NCBI GenBank assembly: GCA_965153455.1
Contig: OZ234499.1
Coordinates: 7,016,515-7,080,514, forward strand
Direction of reading: 5' to 3'
DNA length: 64,000 bases
DNA from: Sphagnum compactum
Lineage: Eukaryota > Bryophyta > Sphagnopsida > Sphagnales
Shown here: piece after piece, positions 45,810 through 57,717 of the stretch
Position numbering within the stretch: the stretch's first letter is position 1
Layout: each line of letters begins with the position of its first letter
Made by a program: the position numbers and the translations under genes
The notes under the pieces: model-generated
What the model was told of the DNA's origin: nothing
What the model saw: only the letters and a program-made list of their open reading frames with translations
Databases searched by the model: none

Positions 45810-47650
45810 AAAATATTTTAATATTTATGTAAAATTTTGATAACATTAAATTACATGTAAATTTTATTTGTATAAATTAATGGTTTTTTTGTGCATATAA
45901 ATATTCAACTTTAAATTCAAAATAAAATTTAGGGAAAATTTTAAATATATGTTAATAATAATGTTTATGTTCAATACACATGTAATTTATTATTTTTATG
46001 TAAATCATTACAACATATCAAGTAATGATACATAATCAATGATATTGTGCAGCTTTAATGTTTATTCATTTTTATGCACATGACATTTTAATATTTTTTT
46101 AAAATAATGATAAAAATTGATTAAACAATAATGTACCCTATGTCAGCCCAAGTTTGAATGCATTCAATTGAATTTTCCTTCCAAACCCTTTTTTGTAATT
46201 TTTTTGAATTTCCAACAATAATACCCACTAAAAATTCAATAATATTGTTCACATTTTAGGTCTCAAAATTACGAAATCAACTTTATTAAATCAAACTTGG
46301 TGACAGTTTTCTAACAATACCAAGAATGCCCCCAAATTCGAATATAGTTTTCAATCTTGGTTTTTTTTTCTTTAAATCAATGAAAAAATGGTTCAATAAT
46401 CAATAGATTCCACACCACAACTCCAAACATTTTTAACCATGTTAATGCATCCCTACTCATTGAGAACTTTTTGATGATAAGTTCCATAACAAAACTTAAA
46501 ACACTGTGGTTTAGGAGATATCATTATCACACAAAACAAAACAAACTACCGTCTTTCATGGATAAATAACGTAACATGTTGTTGGCCCCGAGTGTGAACA
46601 CACTCAACTCATTTTCCCTTCTAAACCCTATTTTTTGTAATTTGTTTGAATTTCAACAACAAAATACATTCAAAATTTAATTTTTTCCATGCTTGAAGTA
46701 TGAAAATTATGAAATAATCTTCATTAAATTTGATTCAACGATTACTTTCCAACAACACCAAATACACCTTTGGATTCGAGTAAATTTTTATTTATGATTT
46801 TATCAATGTTTACTAATAAAATGGTTCAATAATCAATAACCTTTGCATTGTAGCTCCAAAAATTCTCAACCCAAATCAGTGCACCCCTACTCATTGTTAA
46901 GTTTTTAAAGATATCAATAACATTACATCAAGCAATTTGGTTTATGAAATCTCAACATGATAAAACAAAACAAAATAAACTATCTACATTCATAAATAAA
47001 TTAAATTACATGTAAATTGTTTTGTATAAAATGAATGGTTATGTATGATGAAAATATTTTTTTGTGCATATAAATAGTAAACTTTGATTTTAAACTAAAA
47101 TTCAAAGAAATTTTAAAATATAAATTTGTAATAATGTGCATGTTCAATGCACCTAATTATTATTTATATGTAGACTGAATTTTGTTTACAACATATCAAA
47201 CAATGATACATGATTAATATTTTTGTGGAACTCTAATGTTTGTTCAATTTATACACATGATATTTGAATATTCGCTTTAAATTGCAATAAAATTTCATTA
47301 AACATTAAACTACATGTAAATTTATTTGGGTAAATGAATGGTTATGTATGATTTTTTTTTGTGCATTTAAATATAAAAATTTAATTTCAAAATAAAATTC
47401 AAGGAAATTTTGAATTATGAGTTTGCAATAATGTATGTTCAATACACGCATAGTTTATTATTTTTATGTAGATTCGATTTTAATTTACAACATATCAACT
47501 AATGATATTTAATTAATATATATATTTGGAATATGTTCAATAAATTTGTAATTTATTATTTCCATGTAGATTCAATTTTAGTTTACAACATATCATGTAA
47601 TGATACATAATTGATATTTTTTAGCATTTTAATTTTTATTCTAATGTTGG
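45810..47650. repeat. internal repeat units of the CACTA-like element
   Basis: Two unit types. Type 1 (about 240-300 bp; TTACATGTAAATT, GTGCATATAAATA and ACATATCAA-TAATGATA) occurs at 45820-46090, 46990-47260, 47290-47530 and partly at 47530-47640. Type 2 (438 bp; GTTGGCCC-AGT-TGAA through AAAACAAAACAAA) occurs twice in tandem at 46141-46578 and 46579-46990. Confidence 0.7.
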
Positions 47651-48559
47651 GTATTAGTTCCAATTATTTTTTCATTTTATTAAAAATATTTTATTATTTA
47701 TTTATGATTAAATTATAATAATGATTAGAATAGTTATTAAAGATGTTTAATTAATTGTTATATAATTTCAGAAATTATTTTATTTAACACTACTTTATTT
47801 AAAATATTTTTCTGTATTTTTTAAAATTATTTATTATATTAGTGCATAATAGTTCCAACAAGTTAAATAAAAAATGAATAATAATAATTAAATAATTAGC
47901 CTAACGTAAGTACTGTCTACAATATTATTATTAATGTTATTGTTGTAATTATAGCCAATTATTAATTATCATTATAATAATTATTTTAATTGAAATATCA
48001 TTTAAATTTTACCATTAAATATCTACATTTTAGTTAATTATGTGTTTTATGAAATGTTAATAATAAGTTATAATGAATTTGGAAATTTTTAAGATATTTA
48101 GTACTAAATAATAATCAGTTATTTATTATTTATTGTTTAATAAACAAGTACATTTAATTGTTGATTTTTAAAAAACATTAACAAATTACCATATTATTTA
48201 GTATATGATGTCAATATGTTTAATTGTTTAATTATACAACTATACAATTAAGAATGGTTGATAAATAATTAAAGTAAGTAACTATATATTTAGGCTACAT
48301 AGATTACTAATTTAAGTCTAAGCCCAACTAAACTTAGACTAACTTGTATAACTAAATTATAACTACTTGAATTGCAATAGGTTGCAACTTGGTTACAACT
48401 AGGTTACAACTAAATTTTTTATCCCATATTGTTTAACTTCCATTCCATGAATCCAAAGTATATAAAAAAGTGCATTAGGATTGTTGGAGAACACAGTAAG
48501 TTACGTGAAATGCAATAGCCATTTGGGATGAACCAATCAAAAAAGTTCAACCTTAAAAG

Positions 48560-48860
48560 CTAAACCAAATGAAATAGGATTTCATTTATTAATTGCCATG
48601 TGGCATAGGTCTAAGTTTAACATAAGTGCCTATGTCTAGCCTTAACTTAAGCCTAAATTAAATGGCTTATGTTTAGGTTTAGCCTAAGTGCCTAGGTTTA
48701 GATTAGATAACCTATGTTTATGCACCATGTGACCTAGCCTATTAATGTGGATGTTCCACGTGTCAATAAACTATTTGTTGACGTCAAATTTTGTGAATGT
48801 ACCATGTGTCAACATTGTGAATGTGCTACATGTCACAAAATAACTGGCCAAATGTTCAAT
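48560..48860. repeat. TTAAGCCTAA / CATGTGTCA-rich segment inside the CACTA-like element
   Basis: CCTAAGTGCCTA-type words repeat at 48625-48715. CACGTGTCA and CATGTGTCA repeat at 48757, 48803 and 48829. Function unknown; it resembles subterminal repeat DNA. Confidence 0.45.
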
Positions 48861-49227
48861 TACATTTCTAGTTAACATTGTAATTATATTTTTGGTTGAC
48901 GTCATGCCTAGTCAGTAGATGAAGTTCATCCATTAGTTGAATGCAATTGATAACATCCTTCGATTAGATTAATAAATTAATTTTCAACTAAATTGGCAAG
49001 TAGAGGCAAATAGTGGCTATTTCTATGGTGTTGACATGTGGCATACATTTTCAATTGTAATTTCATTTTCAATTTGTACTTGTCAACATTACTAGTTAGT
49101 AGTTGCAAATAATGTTTCCCAGTTGCAAAAAACAAGTTGCAACTATATGTGTAGTTTATAACTTGGATTGTAATTAAACAAAAGTTGAAAACATAATTGC
49201 AAAAAGGGGGTTTTTTTACTAATGACT

Positions 49228-49778
49228 TCACTATAATGTAAGGTTTGATGTAAAACAATTGAGTTTTTATTATGTTATATGTCATATTTGGCCTCAAATT
49301 TAATATTCAATTTTTTAAACTATGTGAAAAATGGAATATAAACCAATAAAAAACTACCACATGGAAAATGTAGTCCTTGGAAAGGACTTTAACTGTGGTG
49401 TGACTGGCTCATTTTTTTCATGTTTTCACCCCATTATCTTTTAAACCAAAGTTAAGGCTTATACTTATTATTAGATGCACTGGTTTTTGCTTTCACTTTG
49501 TGCATTGTTGGCAAATTTTAGGTTTGAATTAACCTTACATACATAATTATTTTGATTTGAAGTTATAAGAGTTCAAGTTGAAGATGATTACACAAATTAT
49601 TAACCCATTAAGGCATTTTTGACATTTTAAAAAAGTTTTTCATTACGGTTAGGTCACATAACATATTGGCAATCATGTTTTATCTTTGTTTCAAGAACAT
49701 GAAAATTAATCAAAACTACATGGGCAATTTGATCACTTGTTATTCAACTTGTTGCAAAATATGACCCACAAAGATTAT
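49228..49778. other. AT-rich DNA right of the CACTA-like element
   Basis: ACTGGCTCATTTTTTTCATG near 49405 is the inverted counterpart of 44905-44930, left of the element. No gene. Confidence 0.45.
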
Positions 49779-50119
49779 ATATTGTAATACATGGGCAATT
49801 TTAGCATAAATTAAATTATTTTTTATTTTGCCAAAAATTTTGAAAATCTTTGGCCATGTTATCAAAAATACAAAAAACTTAAATTGCAGGAATCTAAAAT
49901 CGAACCCTAGCTACTTAGTATAGATAAGCACATTAATTGTGAACACATTAACCACAAGGACAACAAAAGAACTTTGAATGGGAGTTGGAATTTAATATGT
50001 TATAAATTCCTTATATGCTGAAAAGTACAAAATTAGAAACTTAAGTGGCAAATTTTAAATTTTAAAATAAATTAGTCATTCAACACTTGCATGTCGAACC
50101 CGCCTAGGTACCATGGTAT
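49779..50119. mobile_element. 341-bp TIR element with tRNA-like core (copy E)
   Basis: Left end ATATTGTAATACATGGGCAA followed by TTTTAGCATAAATTAAATT, which matches the left side of the copy at 8968. Right end on the minus strand ATACCATGGTACCTAGGCGG. The core on the minus strand has GTCCTTGTGGTTAATGTG (A-box-like, about 49949-49966) and AGGGTTCGATTTT (B box, 49897-49909). It is the same length as copy A. Confidence 0.6.
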
Positions 50120-53100
50120 TCGCTTTTGTTACAAGTTTGTTTTTGTCTAACCTTATAACGGCACTAGTGGAGGTAGTGGTAGTTGGAAAATGATGATTTC
50201 TTTGAATTGATTGCATTTTATGAAGTGATGATGCAATCAAATCAACCATAAGGAATAAATTGAATTATTTCATCAATTATGTGTACAACCATTAAAAACT
50301 TAAGATCCTTAGGTTTGGTGTAGCTAACATGCATTTCAATTTTCACATGTGTATTTTTTGGCTCATTAAGTGCTTGATGTGGGTTCATAGATTGAAACTA
50401 AATGATTTATAGTGTTGTTAAAGTCATCACCAATTTTCAATGGTATAGGCTTGAAATTAAAAAATGTAGGATTATACTTATTGTTAGGTGCAACTATTTG
50501 TGGTGGGCATTGTAAACTAGATAGTCCATAAAATCATGTACAAGGGCAATTTGTTTTGCACCCTCCCAAGTCCAAAGACCTAGGTGATAAATTAAAACAT
50601 ACATCTATTAAAAAGGGACTCAATTTCCACACATTAAATAACTATAATCGTTAAGTGAAAAAATACATATATAAAAATGGTTATTAAATGCAATCAATGG
50701 GGGACATTTTCATCTAAATCACTAGAAGTGAAATTGTCCTACAAAATTATGCATATGGATTCACTAAATCAAAAATCCTCTATGAGCAACATTTATTTTC
50801 TACCCAAAATTTCTTCCATTCATTTCATAACCAAAAATGTACTTTAAGGGCATATTCACAATTAAGGTACCCAAAAGGATTATCTAATGAAAAAAGGATT
50901 TCAAAAAACTATAAATATTTTTAAATGGATCATATATCAAGTATATTCAAGCAAATATAATTAAAGTTTTTATATTACTTATATGTATAATATTAGTTGA
51001 AATCAATTCCCTGCATGTCATACTTCCTTATGTGTGAACTTATATTGATATAAATTTCGAAATCATTGTAAAATAATTTTATGATCACATTATGAATGTA
51101 ATGACACATCATTTTATCCACCTCATTTTCATAGTCATTTTTTAGTTGTATTTGAAATGGTTTTTATCTTAGTCACATTTTCATATGATATTTTGGACAT
51201 CCACATCATTTTGTCATCAATTGTGGATGCCATATGAATGAAAACTTGTAATGAAAAAATGACATTAGCCTTTCGGTTACCATGTCATCATCTACTAGTC
51301 AAATGCACCACTAATATATGACTACAACTTTTTATACATAGGATTTGAAGTAATATCCTATTATTACAATCAATTATTAATCATTTATGACATCTAGTCA
51401 TTTATTTCTTAGTTGCAAAGGACAAGATTTCTTTTGATGAAAGGAGTACAGTAAGGATTAGGCCCTTTTTGTCATGTGTGGTACACCTTAAAGGATTTTC
51501 ACCCACATGTCATTAATGACATATCTAAAGTTTCTATTTTTTTAAGCATCTAAGTAAAAAAATCATGAAATATTTTTTCCTCCAATATGATATGGACTTA
51601 TGAAAAAATGTTCCTTATTAACCCATTCAAAAGTCCATAAGTATAGTTTAAAAATTCAACTCATTATTTATTTTGTTCCTAAGTTTCTTTCATACCATAT
51701 CTTATTAATTTGAAGTCCCAAACACACACCCCCATCATTCAATGGACCATAGCATAGTCCATATAGAAATGGCAATCAGAAATGAAGTCCATGAGTTTTG
51801 AATTCAAAAGTCTATGGCTTTTACAATTTTAAAAAATTTGTAAAATGATTTTGTGCATCATGTAAATATTCAAGTTAAGATCTTTAAACCAAGTCCATTT
51901 TAATAAATTTTGAGACTTATAAAGCAACATGGGCATTGCAACATGGCAACCACAAGGCAAAATTGGCTTGCATGACACCCAAATTGGTCCACCAACCATG
52001 TGTCGACTCATATGCCTTTAATGGACTATTGAAAATCCCAAAATTGCAAAAATTTCAAGTCCATTTTAGCATGAAAATTAAAATTTTAAAAATTTACATT
52101 CATGAATAATGAATATAATCAAATGTAAAATGGTTGCACTAGGTCAATTTTAATAAATTAGATGTGGTTTAAACTTTGCACAATGGAACATCTTTGTGAC
52201 CACCAAAATACGTTACAAGAATGTATTTTTCAAGAAACCTATCATATCATTTTTGGTTCACTCTAGCTAACAAATACCTTGGTCATAAATGTCTAGGTCT
52301 TAAAATAGGTAGGTCAATAAGATAGTAGGTCTAGGTATTAAAACATTTATTACAATGGTCTATTTTGCATTTATTTCATGATTAAATTACAACTAATTAG
52401 TTTTTCATTCTTTCAACAAGGTGAATTCTAGTATTATTTTCATTTATGAACAACATTTTACATGACATTAGTCACACCTTTAAATGATAGCCAAAACCAA
52501 GTTTCGCTATTGGTTATGACATGCACATTTAGAACCCCTAAAAATATGATAGGGTTTACTAGGTGTATTATAAATTATGGGTATATAAACCTATTGGTAC
52601 ATTAGGTTTCCTTTTCATTAAGGATCTTCTTACCTACCAATGTATCTATCTATCTATCAATTCAATTGATTTGGGTAAGTTAGGTAATATGTAGTAGGTA
52701 CATAGGTTAAGTAATACATGTTTTAGGTAGGTAGGAGTTAATTTCTAAGTATGAGATAAGATTGTTGTATGAAATATGAGATGGTAGTGTTGTAGTTATT
52801 TTTCTTAATGTAATTTATCCCATATATTTTTTGTCCTTTTTTTCAATTTTCTAAACTACATAATTAGGTGCACTAAAAACTTTTTAAAACACATAAAATT
52901 GACTGAAAGAAAACTTGTAAAACAACAATCTGCCAATTTCATTATAGCTTAATCATCTTCAATAGTTAAAGAAGTAGGAGATAAATTTCACCACAATTTC
53001 AAAGCAGCTATGCAAATTGACCTTTCTAGATATAGGGGTGTGAACCTTGGTTCAACAACATTTGCACAGAAACAAGCCCAGCAGCAAACCAAGGCTTGAA

Positions 53101-53240
53101 TGCAAACTAGAAGGGAAATTGCAACAGCCCTACAACAACTTTAGAAACATAATTGAAGTTAAAAGGGTGGGTGCAGGGGGTTTGATGTTCAATGAGACAA
53201 AACATGATCACAAAGAATAATAAGGGGTTAGACTAAATAT
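50120..53240. other. AT-rich intergenic DNA
   Basis: TAGGTAGGT-type words and a (TATC)n tract occur at 52320-52740. No gene is recognised. Confidence 0.55.
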
Positions 53241-53399
53241 GAACAAGTGTCAAGAGGAGCATCAACATTGCTAAAGATGAATAAGAATAAAGCAACAACA
53301 ATTGAAGATGAACAAAAAGGAAAGAAAAAGGGAACAACAATTGATAGTGATTTTGACAAAATGAAAGACAAAAGGAATGGGAATAACTACTAATGAGAA

Positions 53400-54335
53400 T
53401 GGACAAAGGACAAAGGACAAAAGAGAGAAGTAGTTATAGCTACAAATGAACAAAGGATAGAGAAGAGGAGCTCTTTGTTTAGAGAAGAGGAACAGTAGTG
53501 ACTGCTAGTGAGAATGAACAAAAAACAAAGAAGAGGAGCAATAACGGTTATTACAAATGAACAAAGAATAGAGAAGAAGAGCACTAACAGCTATAGGTGA
53601 GAATGAACAAAGGAAAGAGAAGAGGGGCATTTACAGCTATTACTAATAATGAATAAAGCAGAAAAAAAAACACCATCAACTTTTGGTGAGAATGAATACA
53701 GAAAAATAAGAATAGCAATTGCTGAAGATGAGTTAAAGGGTAGTGTAAGAAGGTTAAGAATTAAAGAGCAGTGTAAGGGTCAAGAGTTGAGGAACAACGT
53801 AAGAAGGTCAAGAATTGAGGAGCAGCGTAAGAAGGTCAAAAGTTGAGGAGCAACATAAGAAGGTCAAAAGTTGAAAACTAGCACGCAACACAAGAGGGTC
53901 AAGAACTAAGAAGCAATGCAATGCAACAATGCAAGAGGGTGAAGAGTTGAGGAGCAACACAACGCAACAACACAAGAGGGTCAAAAGTTGAGGAATAGCT
54001 TAGTGTAACAACGTAAGAGGGTCAAGAGCTAAAGAACAGCATAGCGTAACAACACAAACGGGTCAAAAGTTGAGGAATAGCTCAACATAGCAACGCAAGA
54101 GGGTCAAGAGATGAGGAGTAGCATAACGCAACAATGCAAGAAGGTCATGAACTAAGGAGCAGTGCATGATAGCAACGCAAGAGGGTCATGAACTGAGGAG
54201 CAATGCATGTAGCAACGCAAGAGGGTCAAAAGCTAAGGAGCAATTTAGCGTAGCAACGCAAGAGGGTCAAAAGCTGAGGAGCAATTTAGCGTAGCAACGC
54301 AAGAGGGTCAAGATTTGAGGAACAACGTAGCAAGA
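53400..54335. repeat. composite purine-rich minisatellite (45-, 28- and 41-bp units)
   Basis: 53440-53650: about four units of 45 bp built on GAATGAACAAAG-AGAGAAGAGGAGC. 53745-53875: about four units of 28 bp built on GAGGAGCAACGTAAGAAGGTC. 53880-54335: about eleven units of 40-42 bp built on CGCAAGAGGGTCAAAAGCTG plus AGGAGCAATTTAGCGTAGCAA. Units of the third type contain the second type plus a 12-14 nt insertion. Unit lengths are not multiples of three and no long protein results. Confidence 0.85.
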
Positions 54336-56230
54336 ATAAGTGCACACGCAATAGAAGAGCAACAAGAACAAAGCGCTTCAATGAGGGCCACCACTTGCAC
54401 ACACAAAACATTTGCCGTTAGGAGCTTCAAGTAGAACCACGAGTAATCGCCTTGAGAGTTCCATGAGAGTGAGCCGCCATCACCTCCAAAGCTTCACAAA
54501 AACGAGCATCCAAGCCTGTGAGTGGGAAACGAAGGAAAAAGTCAAAATTGGGCATGGGTAGAGGAGAGGGAAGGGGGAGGGGGTAGCGAGTTTTGGAGCG
54601 ACACCGCATGGGAGAGTGGCGGGTTAGTGACGGTTTAGCGAACCCTTAAGGTATGATCACCAAACACATTTTTGCCCTATTTCAGGGTTTGATCTTGGCC
54701 ATTGAATACAAATGCACAAAATTTTCAACATCTACGATCGATTTGCTTATGTTAATGTTTGGTGATAAGCAGGATTTGTGACAAGTGTCAGTGTTACAAT
54801 GTTCATTGATAAGATATGCAATATTTGAACATAGGTAGGCCTAATGTTTGATGACTCTTTTTCTTTCTTTTTTTGCAATGAGGCCGAGACCTTGTAGAGC
54901 CCATAACTTTTGGGTCTGAAGTCCAAATTGCATGATCTAGAGTGTATTAGGTGCGCCCAGACCTCCTCTACAATCCATCTTTGGACCTCAGAGGCAACTG
55001 AGGTCGTGTGAGATCGCCAAGTTCCTCTGTGTTTTGAAGTGTACTATGACTGGCCTCTCTACCCTAGCAGCAGTGGAGGTGATCAGGGAAAAGGAAAGAC
55101 AGGATGATACTCAGTTTACCACCAAAATTGGTGGAAAAACTAGTTTTGGGTCCCAGTTATTTTGCTTTGCAAAGTTTTCATTCCCAGTTACACGTTTGAT
55201 GCATTAGTATGTCAAACTAGCCATTCTCTGCCCCTAATAATTGCTAGACTTTACGGATAACTCTACCATTTGGTAAGTAATCTATTTTGGCATTTTCAGT
55301 AAATCCACTAAGGGGCCATACTGGGCTTGGAAAATGGCAGTTTTTCCCAAATGGGTGAACATAATGTAAAAATGCTGGAAGGATTCAATGTTGTATAGGT
55401 AAGCAAATCTGAATGTCCTGAGACTATGGATCATAATTCAGCTGAAGGGAAAAATAATGGTGCAAGCTTCCAGGAGCTTCCATAATTGAGCTATAGGTCT
55501 ATTTTGTCTGGGAAGTGAAGAACAACCAACTTTACAGGGTTGTTGCTAAGTGCCCAGTCCGCCCAAACATAAAACAAATTCGAGCTACAATTGTTGTTCC
55601 CTTGCTATTTATTCCTCCAAATTTTGGGAATGATAGATAGTGGGGGAAGTGTACAAGACCCTATTCCAAACTATGGATCCTGTCACAAGAGTATAACCAG
55701 CACTTTCATACATGCATGTTGTGTGATATAAGATGATAATATTCTATGTCAAAAGTTTAAAGAGACACAGACAAGTACAGGAGAAGCTGCAGGAGAAAAG
55801 GTAATTGACTAGAATGATCAGCATGCTCTTTTATTGGCCTTGCCTACCCAAGGCAAGAGGGATATTGAGTTTAGATTCATTATAGAGTATAGTAGCTTAA
55901 GGGATTTTTCATAGGCCCCTAGGTAATAATAATACTAGGTCTATTTATTTTTATATGAGGATTTTTGAAACATGATATTTTGGCTTGTGTTGAAACTTGA
56001 GTTTAGTTACAGAGTTATAATAGCATCTTGAAGGATTTTGGTTTCTTTTAGAGGATTTTTTGAAGATTACATAATTTTTGCATGGTGAAATTCTTTGAGT
56101 TTCCATAATTCTTCTTCTTTTGCCTTCTTAAGATACTTTTTAGTGTAAATGGCTAGGCCACAGTGTGACACACCCCCTTGTTGTGGTTGGAGGAGTCTAT
56201 CCATGTTGGTTGGTTATTAAAAATGGCACC
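54336..56230. other. less AT-rich intergenic DNA
   Basis: A G-rich tract at 54556-54583 has four G-runs. The minus-strand frame at 54427-54609 (Pro/Leu-rich start) is too short and motif-free to call. No other gene evidence. Confidence 0.45.
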
Positions 56231-56759
56231 AAATACCCATATGGTTATCAGGATGGTTCTTTTGAATGTATAACCGTGGTTGTCAAAATTTCTAAGAACC
56301 AATCAAACAACATGAATCTGTGAAAGTGCTGGTTCTTCAGCATTTCTTCCATGGAAAAATCATCCGTCCTTTTGAGGGTGTTAGAGATGGAGGTTCTTTG
56401 ATTCTGAAATTTCTTTAAAAACTGGAACTGGAGGGCAAACGTTAAATAGGAGCAAAGAATTAAATGTAGCATCGGGTCCCATGCAGTTGTAGGCCAATGC
56501 CCAACATGAAAAACATTTTCAAATTGTTTTTGACTATACAATGATTAATGTTTTAAGTATTTTTGCACAATAGTTTAAAGGAAAAAAATTTATGCAATTT
56601 TTAGAATTCCCCCCTCCCCCCTTTGTTCAACAACGTAAAGGTCCAAGGTTCAACTTTTTTCCTCAATTTAATTTTTTTCATGGATGAAATGAATGAAGGA
56701 GGAAAAAAAAAACCTTGGGCAACTTTTTCAAGCTTGTTTCTCCTAGGGAGCAACTTCCC

Positions 56760-56950
56760 TAGGGAGAAAGGAATTAAGTGATAGCCCAACCAGGTTTCGT
56801 GGAGAGAAAAGGATTTTTCATGGGGAGAAGGGGACTAAGTGATAGTCCCAACTAAGTTCTCTAAAGAGCAAGTTTTTGGGAGAAAAAGATTAAGTGGTAG
56901 CCCTAATCAAGTTTCTTGAGGAGCAAGTTTCTGAAGGGGAAGGCGGGTGA
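56760..56950. repeat. 58-bp tandem repeat, three diverged copies
   Basis: TTAAGTGATAGCCC / CTAAGTGATAGTCCC / TTAAGTGGTAGCCC recur near 56774, 56833 and 56890, each followed by an AGTTTC-GAG-GCAAG-like segment. Confidence 0.6.
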
Positions 56951-57164
56951 GGATGGACTTTAACTCCCCATGAGAAAAGTAAAATAAGTTGTCCCAAAGA
57001 AAAAAGGTGCTTGGAATGTATTAAGTTTTTGGGACAAAAATGCAAGGAATAAATTTTCTCAAAATCAAAAGTTCCTTATGTTATAGGAAACCTTTCAAAA
57101 GGTAGATGTTGAAAGTGAGTGTACATTTGAAGTTGTGAACTAGAAGTTAGGGCAAAAAGAAATG

Positions 57165-57312
57165 TTGGGAGTCAAATTGACAATTTGATTTACGACCACT
57201 AAGACCAAGGAAATGTGGGTCAAGTCACATTCAATAAAAATGTGCAAATGTGAATGTCATTTGACTCATGTTTCCTTAGTTTGAGTGGTTGGGGATCAAA
57301 TTGATAGTTTTG
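57165..57312. repeat. imperfect inverted repeat with arms of about 55 bp
   Basis: GGGAGTCAAATTGACAATTTG with ACCACTAAGACCAAGGAAATG pairs with CATGTTTCCTTAGTTTGAGTGG and ATCAAATTGATAG downstream. Confidence 0.55.
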
Positions 57313-57717
57313 ATTTTAGACTTTTCTTTTTTTTGGGCCATAACTCTTATTTCACAAATGCAAATGTAGAATACATGCCCATTTTTTATATCTACATTTG
57401 AGGATTTTTCAATAGTACAATGAATTTTTTAATTTTTTATTTGTTTTTTTTTTCAAAATTTTGGGACATTTCAAGTCTTTTTTTCTTTGGGGCAACTTAA
57501 TCCCCTTTTCCTTGGGGGAGTTGTTTTGCAGGAAAGGCCATTTTCTCCAAGGAATTTCTTCTCTAGGCTCATTCCTACACACAATATCCCTCTTGCCTTG
57601 CTAGGCAAGGCCAACAAACCCTGCTTGAAGTTCTGTGAGCACTCAGGCCACGCGTGTTGCTGCTTCGTTCGTGGGAGGAGCTCCCTTCGTTTGTTCAGGC
57701 AAGAACAAAAAGAAGCC

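Larger units (their letters stand above)
45330..49224. mobile_element. non-autonomous CACTA-like (En/Spm) DNA transposon, 3.9 kb
   Basis: The left end is CACTAGTAGAAAACCCCCCT with a T-run. The right end, read on the minus strand, is CATTAGTAAAAAAACCCCCT with a T-run. These are near-perfect terminal inverted repeats starting with the CACTA motif (one change on the right). ACT flanks both sides (45327-45329 and 49225-49227), the 3-bp target duplication expected of this superfamily. Subterminal GTTGCAACT / TAGTTGCAA / GTTACAACTA words cluster at both ends (45370-45400; 48380-48410; 49090-49150), as in CACTA elements. No transposase frame is present inside. The interior is AT-rich repeat units and a TA-rich segment at 47650-48260. 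Confidence 0.8.

Noticed and set aside
53649-53846. Arg/Lys/Glu-rich frame in the composite minisatellite
   Set aside because: It arises from the repeat itself. Unit lengths break the frame further on.
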